A DNA stretch of 6,093 nt from Caldisericota bacterium (lineage in GTDB: Bacteria; Bipolaricaulota; Bipolaricaulia; Bipolaricaulales; Bipolaricaulaceae): contig JAADIW010000014.1 in NCBI GenBank assembly GCA_013151115.1, forward strand, positions 1-6,093. Reading direction: 5' to 3'. The position numbers and the translations under genes were made by a program. The notes beneath the pieces are model-generated. The model saw nothing but the letters and a program-made list of their open reading frames with translations. It ran no database searches and was not told the DNA's origin. This document shows, piece by piece, positions 1 to 4,909 of this stretch (its first letter is position 1; each line of letters begins with the position of its first letter).

Positions 1-1145
1 CCGATGTGGAGTTCTCCCCCGAGGACGCCTCCCGAACCGATCCCACGTTCCTCTATGAGGTCCTGGAGGCCGCTATCGAGGCCGGGGCCACCACGGTCAA
101 CATCCCCGATACCGTGGGCTACGCCATCCCCAGCGAGTTCGCCGCGCTCATCCGGGGGATCGTGGAGAAGGTCCCGAACATCGGGCGGGCCACGATCTCC
201 GTCCACTGCCACGACGACCTCGGGCTCGCGGTGGCCAACACCCTGGCCGCGGTGGCCGCCGGGGCGAGGCAGGTGGAGTGCACCGTGAACGGCCTGGGGG
301 AGCGGGCCGGGAACGCCGCCCTGGAAGAGGTGGTGATGGCCCTGGAGGTGAGGCGGGACCTCTTCGGGGTCGGGACGGGGGTCGAGACCCCCCAGATCGT
401 CCGCACCAGCCGTCTGGTGAGCTCCATCGCGGGGGTCCAGGTCCCCCCCAACAAGGCCATCGTGGGGGCCAACGCCTTCGCCCACGAGTCCGGGGTGCAC
501 CAGGACGGGGTCCTGAAGGATCGTTCCACCTACGAGATCATCGACCCCAAGGCGGTGGGGTTCGAGGAAACGGAGCTGGTGTTGGGGAAGCTCTCGGGCC
601 GCCACGCCCTCCGGGAGAAGCTCCGGAAGCTGGGGTACGAGCTCTCCGACGAGGAGTTGGACCGGGTGTTCGCGCGGTTCAAGGAGCTCGCGGACCTGAA
701 GGAGGTCACGGAGGCAGATCTGGAAGCCATCGTGGCCGACGAGCTCTTCCGCCCCCCGGAGATCTATAAGTTGGAACAGGTCCAGGTGGTGTGCGGCGAC
801 AAGGGAATCCCCACCGCCACCGTGGCGCTGCGGGCCCCGGATGGACAGGTGCTCGTGGACTCCAACCACGGCACCGGCCCTGTGGACGCGGTCTATCGGG
901 CCATCAACCGTATCGTGGGCGAGGAGCCCGTGCTGATCGCGTTCTCCATCAAGGCCATCACGGGCGGCCTCGATGCCATGGGCGAGGTGTCCATCACGGT
1001 GGAGTCCCCCAAGGTAAGGGGGGAGAACGGGAAGCCCCGGATCTTCAGCGGCCAGGGGGCCTCCACCGACATCGTGGTGGCCAGCGCCAAGGCCTACCTC
1101 AACGCCCTGAACAAGCTCTTGGCGGCGAAGGGGGGCGAACGGTGA
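1..1145 (+). CDS. leuA: 2-isopropylmalate synthase, C-terminal part (5' end outside window)
   Basis: Catalyses the first committed step of leucine synthesis: acetyl-CoA + 2-ketoisovalerate to 2-isopropylmalate, in the cytosol. The reading frame is open from the left edge (in-frame codons from position 3), so the true start lies upstream. Compared with the roughly 510-520 residues of typical bacterial LeuA, about 130-140 N-terminal residues are missing. Counting from the GTG codon at 6, one sees VEFSPEDASRTD (1-12), the metal-binding HCHDD (67-71; His67 and His69 as divalent-metal ligands), NGLGERAGN (95-103) and the AFAHESGVHQDG block (157-168). The C-terminal LeuA allosteric domain runs from about 255 to 370, with GTGPVDAVYRAIN and GQGASTDIVVASAKAYLNAL. 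The presence of this domain implies leucine feedback inhibition, as known for the family. Homocitrate synthase and citramalate synthase are the alternatives, but the sequence follows classical LeuA closely. The TGA stop overlaps the start of leuB. Confidence 0.96.
   Translation, partial: DVEFSPEDASRTDPTFLYEVLEAAIEAGATTVNIPDTVGYAIPSEFAALIRGIVEKVPNIGRATISVHCHDDLGLAVANTLAAVAAGARQVECTVNGLGERAGNAALEEVVMALEVRRDLFGVGTGVETPQIVRTSRLVSSIAGVQVPPNKAIVGANAFAHESGVHQDGVLKDRSTYEIIDPKAVGFEETELVLGKLSGRHALREKLRKLGYELSDEELDRVFARFKELADLKEVTEADLEAIVADELFRPPEIYKLEQVQVVCGDKGIPTATVALRAPDGQVLVDSNHGTGPVDAVYRAINRIVGEEPVLIAFSIKAITGGLDAMGEVSITVESPKVRGENGKPRIFSGQGASTDIVVASAKAYLNALNKLLAAKGGER
1128..1144 (+). promoter_or_regulatory. 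Ribosome binding site and GTG start of leuB
   Basis: A purine run AAGGGGGG lies about 6-8 nt ahead of the GTG codon at 1142-1144, inside the last codons of leuA. The GTG shares bases with the leuA TGA stop (GTGA), a classic translational-coupling arrangement. It fixes the leuB start, because the dehydrogenase homology (ICVIEGDGIG) begins only eight residues downstream. Confidence 0.6.
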
Positions 1146-2179
1146 CCCGTCACGGGAAGGCACGGATCTGCGTCATCGAGGGGGATGGGATCGGCCACGA
1201 GGTGGTGCCGGTGGCCGTGGAGGCGATGCGGGCCGTGGCCCCGGGCCTGGAATTCGTCCCCGCCGAGGCGGGGTTCGAATGCTTCCGGCGGCGGGGGGCC
1301 GCGATCCCCGAGGAGACTTGGGCCGCCATCGAAGGCGCGGATGGGATCCTCTTCGGGGCCATCTCCGCCCCCTCCGAGGAGGTCCCCGGGTACGAGCCGG
1401 TGATCCTAACCCTGAGGCAAAGGCTCCGCCTCTACGCCAACCTCCGACCCACCGTGTCCCCTCCCCTCCCCGGGCTGCGGCAGGGGGTGGACCTCATCAT
1501 CGCCCGGGAGAACACCGAGGGGCTCTACGTCCGCACCGAGTGGGGGGATGGGGAGTTCGCGGTGGCCCTGCGGGTGATCACCCGAGAGGCATCGGAGCGG
1601 ATCGCGCGGACGGCGTTCGAGCTCGCCCGGAGGCGCAAGCGGAAGGTCACCGTGGTCCACAAGGCGAACGTGTTGAAAAAAACCTGCGGACTTTTCCGCG
1701 CTGTGGCCCTGGAGGTGGCGCGGGATTACCCCGACGTGGAAGTGGAGGAGATGTTGGTGGACGCCATGGCCATGTGGCTCGCCAAGGCCCCGGAGCGGTT
1801 CGACGTGGTGCTCACCCCGAACCTCTTCGGGGACATCCTCTCCGACGAGGCCAGCGTGTGGGGCGGGGGGCTGGGGATGGCACCGTCCCTGAACATGGGG
1901 GAGGGGCCGCCCCTGGCGGAGCCGGTCCACGGCTCGGCCCCGGACATCGCGGGGAAGGGCATCGCCAATCCCGTGGCCGCCCTCCTCTCGGCGGCGATGC
2001 TCCTGGAGATCGGACTGGGACGGGGAGAGGAAGGGCGAAAGCTGCGGGAGGCGGTGTGGGCGGTCCTCGGGGCCGGATACCACACCCCGGACCTCCCCGG
2101 GGCGGAGGGGAAGGCCGTGACCACCGCGGAGTTCGGGGAGCTCGTGTGCGCGTATCTCAGGGGAGAGCCGTGGGGATGA
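1142..2179 (+). CDS. leuB: 3-isopropylmalate dehydrogenase, isocitrate/homoisocitrate-dehydrogenase-like type
   Basis: A beta-decarboxylating dehydrogenase of 345 residues, expected to oxidise and decarboxylate 3-isopropylmalate to 2-ketoisocaproate with NAD+ and Mg2+/Mn2+. Visible motifs: EGDGIG (13-18), the substrate-binding segment LRQRLRLYANLRP (91-103; Arg92, Arg102), ARENTEGLY (121-129; Arg122, Tyr129), HKANVLK (173-179; catalytic Lys174), metal-binding Asp207, Asp231 and Asp235 in NLFGDILSD, and EPVHGSAPDIAGKG (260-273). Asp268 in the last motif is the adenosine-ribose-binding aspartate typical of NAD-dependent members. The ENTEGLY motif and overall pattern resemble Thermus homoisocitrate dehydrogenase and archaeal LeuB, not E. 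coli LeuB (which has ELTGGIYFG). At the position matching Arg85 of the Thermus homoisocitrate dehydrogenase there is Leu89, which favours the isopropyl substrate. The GTG start overlaps the leuA stop; upstream extension of the frame is compositionally non-coding. The family is certain, and the substrate follows from operon context plus Leu89. Confidence 0.88.
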   Translation: MTRHGKARICVIEGDGIGHEVVPVAVEAMRAVAPGLEFVPAEAGFECFRRRGAAIPEETWAAIEGADGILFGAISAPSEEVPGYEPVILTLRQRLRLYANLRPTVSPPLPGLRQGVDLIIARENTEGLYVRTEWGDGEFAVALRVITREASERIARTAFELARRRKRKVTVVHKANVLKKTCGLFRAVALEVARDYPDVEVEEMLVDAMAMWLAKAPERFDVVLTPNLFGDILSDEASVWGGGLGMAPSLNMGEGPPLAEPVHGSAPDIAGKGIANPVAALLSAAMLLEIGLGRGEEGRKLREAVWAVLGAGYHTPDLPGAEGKAVTTAEFGELVCAYLRGEPWG

Positions 2180-3423
2180 CGCTGGCGGAGGCCATCATCG
2201 CCCGCCACGCGGGGCGGCCGGTGGCGGCGGGGGAGTTCGTGGAGGTCCCGGTGGACTTCGTCCTCGCCAACGACATCACCGCCCCCCTCGCGATCCGGGC
2301 CTTCCGGGAGCTGGGGGCGAAACGGGTCTTCGATCCCGTGAGGGTGGCGTTGGTGTTGGACCACTTCACCCCCTGCAAGGACGTGCGGAGCGCCGAGCAG
2401 TGCCGCGTGGTGCGGGAGTTCGCCCGGGCCCAGGGGATCCCCCACCTCTTCGAGGAGGGCCGCGGGGGGATCGAGCACGTGCTGCTCCCCGAGAGGGGGC
2501 TGGTCCTCCCGGGGGAGATCGTGGTGGGCGGGGATTCCCACACCTGCACCTACGGAGCTCTCGGGGCGTTCGCCACCGGGATGGGGTCCACCGACATCGG
2601 CTACGCCATGGCCACGGGGAGGACCTGGCTCCGGGTGCCCCGGACGATCAGGGTGGAGCTCGTGGGGACGCTCCCCCGGTGGGTCACGGGAAAGGACTTG
2701 ATCCTCCACCTCCTCGGGATGGTGGGGACGAGCGGGGCCAACTGGTGCGCGTTCGAGTTCGGGGGGGAGGTAGGGGCGCTGCCCCTGGACGACCGCCTCA
2801 CCGTGGCCAACATGGCCGTGGAGGCCGGGGCCACCGCCGGCCTCTTCCCCCCCGACGAGAAGGTCCTGGCGTACCTCCGGGGCCGGGCGGCGCGGGAGTA
2901 CGAGCCGGTGTACCCCGAGCCCAACGCGGATTACGCCGAGGTGATCGAGGTGGACCTCGGGGCACTGCGCCCCCTGGTGGCCCGGCCCCACTCCCCGGCG
3001 AACGTCGTGCCCGTGGACGAGCTCGGCGAGGTCCCCGTCGACCAGGTGGTGATCGGCAGCTGCACCAACGGCCGCTGGCGCGATCTCCTCCTGGCGGCGG
3101 AGGTCCTGCGGGGGAGGGAGGTGCACCCCGGGGTGCGGTGCATCGTGATCCCCGGGTCACAGGAGCTGCACCTCCGGGCGGTACGGGAGGGGCTGGCGGA
3201 GGCCTTCCTGGCGGCGGGGGCTGTCCTCTCCACCCCCACCTGCGGGCCGTGCCTCGGGGGCCACATGGGGGTGTTGGCGGCCGGGGAGCGGTGCGTCTCC
3301 ACCACCAACCGCAACTTCCGCGGCCGGATGGGGCACCCCGAGGGCGAGGTCTACCTCGCCAACCCGGCGGTAGCCGCGGCCTCCGCGGTCCTGGGGCGGA
3401 TCGCATCGCCGGAGGAACTCTAG
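2176..3423 (+). CDS. leuC: 3-isopropylmalate dehydratase (isomerase) large subunit
   Basis: The large, iron-sulfur-carrying subunit of isopropylmalate isomerase, an aconitase-family enzyme that with LeuD converts 2-isopropylmalate to 3-isopropylmalate through dehydration and rehydration. It is 415 residues, matching the shorter archaeal-type/HacA-like LeuC group (about 415-430) rather than the roughly 465-residue E. coli type. Motifs: ANDITAP (31-37), FDPVRVALVLDHFTPCKD (52-69), GGDSHTCTYGALGAF (118-132), GSCTNGR (294-300; cluster ligand Cys296), TCGPCLGG (355-362; ligands Cys356 and Cys359) and TTNRNFRGRMG (376-386). All three [4Fe-4S] cysteines are present. The ATG at 2176 overlaps the leuB TGA at 2177-2179, and an AGGGGAG about 10 nt upstream may serve as ribosome binding site. 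Homoaconitase large subunit is the alternative, since the two are hard to separate by this subunit alone. The leuA/leuB/ilvE context and the LeuD specificity loop favour leucine. Confidence 0.93.
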   Translation: MTLAEAIIARHAGRPVAAGEFVEVPVDFVLANDITAPLAIRAFRELGAKRVFDPVRVALVLDHFTPCKDVRSAEQCRVVREFARAQGIPHLFEEGRGGIEHVLLPERGLVLPGEIVVGGDSHTCTYGALGAFATGMGSTDIGYAMATGRTWLRVPRTIRVELVGTLPRWVTGKDLILHLLGMVGTSGANWCAFEFGGEVGALPLDDRLTVANMAVEAGATAGLFPPDEKVLAYLRGRAAREYEPVYPEPNADYAEVIEVDLGALRPLVARPHSPANVVPVDELGEVPVDQVVIGSCTNGRWRDLLLAAEVLRGREVHPGVRCIVIPGSQELHLRAVREGLAEAFLAAGAVLSTPTCGPCLGGHMGVLAAGERCVSTTNRNFRGRMGHPEGEVYLANPAVAAASAVLGRIASPEEL

Positions 3424-3436
3424 GGAGGGGAGGATG
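3423..3436 (+). promoter_or_regulatory. Strong purine ribosome binding site and ATG of leuD
   Basis: GGGAGGGGAGG immediately precedes the ATG at 3434-3436 in the 10-nt gap after the leuC TAG stop. It is the only junction in the leu operon without gene overlap. The ATG sits in a 12-bp perfect palindrome (3432-3443). Confidence 0.65.
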
Positions 3437-3946
3437 ATCATCCAGGGAAGGGCGCTGGTGGTGGGAAACGACGTGGATACCGATGCCATCATCCCCGCCC
3501 GCTACCTCGTCACCGCCGACCCGGCGGAGCTCGGGCGCCACTGCCTCGAGGGCCTCGACCCCGGCTTCCCGGGGAGGATCCGGCCCGGGGACATCCTGGT
3601 GGCGGGGGAGAACTTCGGCTGTGGCTCCTCCCGGGAGCACGCCGTGTTGGCGCTCAGGGGCGCCGGGGTCGCCTGCGTGGTGGCGAAGAGCTTCGCCCGC
3701 ATCTTCTTCCGCAACGCGGTGAACCTCGGGTTCCCGGCGCTCGAGTGCCCGGGGCTCGGGGGGATCGCGGAGGAGAGCCCCATCGCGGTGGACCTCGGGA
3801 CGGGCGTGTTGCGGGACCTGGGGTGCGGCCGGGAGTTTCGGGCTGCCCCGCTTCCCCATTTCATCCTGGAGATCCTGGACGCCGGCGGGCTTGTTCCCTG
3901 GGCGAGAAGGAGGGGATATGGCGGTGAGAAAGGACATGGCGCTTAA
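3434..3946 (+). CDS. leuD: 3-isopropylmalate dehydratase (isomerase) small subunit
   Basis: The small swivelling-domain subunit that pairs with LeuC to complete the isopropylmalate isomerase active site. It is 170 residues, the usual size of the two-subunit archaeal-type LeuD/HacB group and shorter than the roughly 200-residue E. coli LeuD. Motifs: GNDVDTDAIIPARYLVT (11-27), GENFGCGSSREHA (58-70; the substrate-contacting GSSREHA block of aconitase-family swivel domains) and AKSFARIFFRNAVNLG (84-99). The flexible loop reads YLVT at 24-27. From memory, methanogen homoaconitase small subunits carry YLRT there, the Arg26 binding the extra carboxylate, whereas isopropylmalate isomerases carry a hydrophobic residue. 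Val26 therefore supports an isopropylmalate role. The C-terminal tail (about RRRGYGGEKGHGA) is encoded by DNA that also holds the ribosome binding site and first codons of ilvE. Confidence 0.92.
   Translation: MIIQGRALVVGNDVDTDAIIPARYLVTADPAELGRHCLEGLDPGFPGRIRPGDILVAGENFGCGSSREHAVLALRGAGVACVVAKSFARIFFRNAVNLGFPALECPGLGGIAEESPIAVDLGTGVLRDLGCGREFRAAPLPHFILEILDAGGLVPWARRRGYGGEKGHGA
3907..3920 (+). promoter_or_regulatory. Ribosome binding site and ATG of ilvE, inside leuD
   Basis: AAGGAGGGG at 3907-3915 is a near-consensus Shine-Dalgarno sequence a few nt ahead of the ATG at 3918. It decides the start in favour of 3918 over the in-frame ATG at 3936, which has only a weak AAAGGA in front of it. 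Both lie within the 3' end of leuD. Confidence 0.65.
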
Positions 3947-4883
3947 GAACGGCAAGTGGGTCTGGTTCAACGGCGAGTTCGTGCCGTGGGAGGAGGCGGT
4001 GGTGCACGTGGGGGTGCACGCCCTCCACTACGGCTCCAGCGTGTTCGAGGGGATCCGCTCGTACGAGACCGCAGACGGACCCGCGATCCTCTGCCTGGAC
4101 CAACACCTGGACCGCCTGTACGGCTCCTGCAAGATCTACCGCATGGACCTGCCCTTCTCCCGGGACGAGCTCCGCCGGGCGATCATCGGGCTCGTGGCCA
4201 GGAACGGGCACCGCGCCTGTTACATACGCCCCCTGGCCTTCCGGGGCCTGGGGAGTTTCAGCCTGGATCCCCGCCGCGATTGCCCCGTGGAGGTGGCGAT
4301 CATCACCATCGAATGGGGGGCCTATCTGGGGGCCGAGGCCCTGGAACACGGGGTAGATGTGTGCGTTTCCACTTGGTTCCGCATGGCCCCCAACACCTAT
4401 CCCGCCCTGGCCAAGGCGGGGGGGCATTACACCAACTCCCAGCTCATCGCCATGGAGGCCAGGGACAGGGGATGTGCCGAGGGGATCGCCCTGGACATCT
4501 TCGGGTACGTGAGCGAGGGGAGCGGTGAAAACCTTTTCATCGTCCAGGACGGGGTCCTTTACACCCCGCCTCTCTCCTCCTCCATCCTGGGCGGGGTGAC
4601 CCGGAGGTGCGTGATGACGCTGGCCGGGGACCTGGGGATACCGGTACGGGAGGAGCTCATCTCCAGGGAGAGACTGTATCTCGCGGACGAAGCGTTCTTC
4701 ACCGGCACCGCGGCGGAGATCACCCCCATCCGCTCGGTGGACGGGATCCCGGTGGGAGGGGGGAAGAGGGGCCCGATCACCGCCAGGCTGCAAGAGGAGT
4801 TCTTCGGGATCGTGCGGGGGGAGATCCCGGACCGCCACGGCTGGCTGACCCCCGTTCCCGTCCGGTCGCCGGAGGCGGCCTGA
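3918..4883 (+). CDS. ilvE: Branched-chain amino acid aminotransferase
   Basis: A pyridoxal-phosphate-dependent class IV (fold type IV) aminotransferase, 321 residues. It is expected to move the amino group between glutamate and 2-ketoisocaproate, 2-ketoisovalerate or 2-keto-3-methylvalerate, giving leucine, valine and isoleucine. Motifs follow E. coli IlvE closely: VWFNGEFVPWEEA (15-27), HALHYGSSVFEGIRSY (34-49), RMAPNTYPALAKAGGHY (155-171, with the probable PLP Schiff-base lysine Lys166), EGIALDIFGYVSEGSGENLF (188-207), SRERLYLADEAFFTGTAAEITP (249-270 region) and a C-terminal GWL. Length matches the family (about 300-310) plus a short N-terminal extension. The start at 3918 is chosen for its strong Shine-Dalgarno; an ATG at 3936 would shorten the protein by six residues. 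It overlaps leuD by 29 nt and closes the operon. D-amino-acid transaminase is an unlikely alternative, since the GTAAEITP and C-terminal features are those of IlvE. Confidence 0.95.
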   Translation: MAVRKDMALKNGKWVWFNGEFVPWEEAVVHVGVHALHYGSSVFEGIRSYETADGPAILCLDQHLDRLYGSCKIYRMDLPFSRDELRRAIIGLVARNGHRACYIRPLAFRGLGSFSLDPRRDCPVEVAIITIEWGAYLGAEALEHGVDVCVSTWFRMAPNTYPALAKAGGHYTNSQLIAMEARDRGCAEGIALDIFGYVSEGSGENLFIVQDGVLYTPPLSSSILGGVTRRCVMTLAGDLGIPVREELISRERLYLADEAFFTGTAAEITPIRSVDGIPVGGGKRGPITARLQEEFFGIVRGEIPDRHGWLTPVPVRSPEAA

Positions 4884-4909
4884 GCGGCGAGGATCCGGGC
4901 GGGGGCGGT
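4884..4909. other. Convergent intergenic junction without a clear terminator
   Basis: Only 26 nt separate the ilvE TGA (+ strand) from the TAG of the - strand deacylase gene. The spacer is GC-rich, and a short GGTC/GACC inverted repeat (4907-4910 with 4917-4920) overlaps the deacylase stop. The stem is only four pairs and no T-run follows on either strand, so I do not call an intrinsic terminator. Confidence 0.5.

Noticed and set aside
791..1141. Open in-frame extension upstream of leuB that would give a 462-residue protein
   Set aside because: It lies wholly in leuA in another frame, its translation is Gly/Arg/His-rich low-complexity, and the dehydrogenase family starts at about the GTG at 1142.
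1726..3126. 466-residue open frame on the - strand across leuB/leuC
   Set aside because: Antisense shadow of two real genes with low-complexity composition and no start signal or family motif.
2400..3437. 345-residue open frame on the + strand inside leuC
   Set aside because: Gly/Pro/Arg-rich translation without any recognisable motif; leuC in another frame has all its family motifs. Typical high-GC shadow frame.
3432..3443. 12-bp perfect palindrome GGATGATCATCC over the leuD start codon
   Set aside because: A palindrome of this length is expected about once or twice in 6 kb by chance, it has no loop to form a good RNA hairpin, and it is explained by Met-Ile-Ile codons.
1142..3946. Lysine (alpha-aminoadipate) pathway: homoisocitrate dehydrogenase plus homoaconitase
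   Set aside because: Hydrophobic residues at both recalled specificity positions (LeuB Leu89, LeuD Val26), classical LeuA with regulatory domain, and ilvE at the operon end all favour leucine; no LysW/LysX-type gene is in the window.
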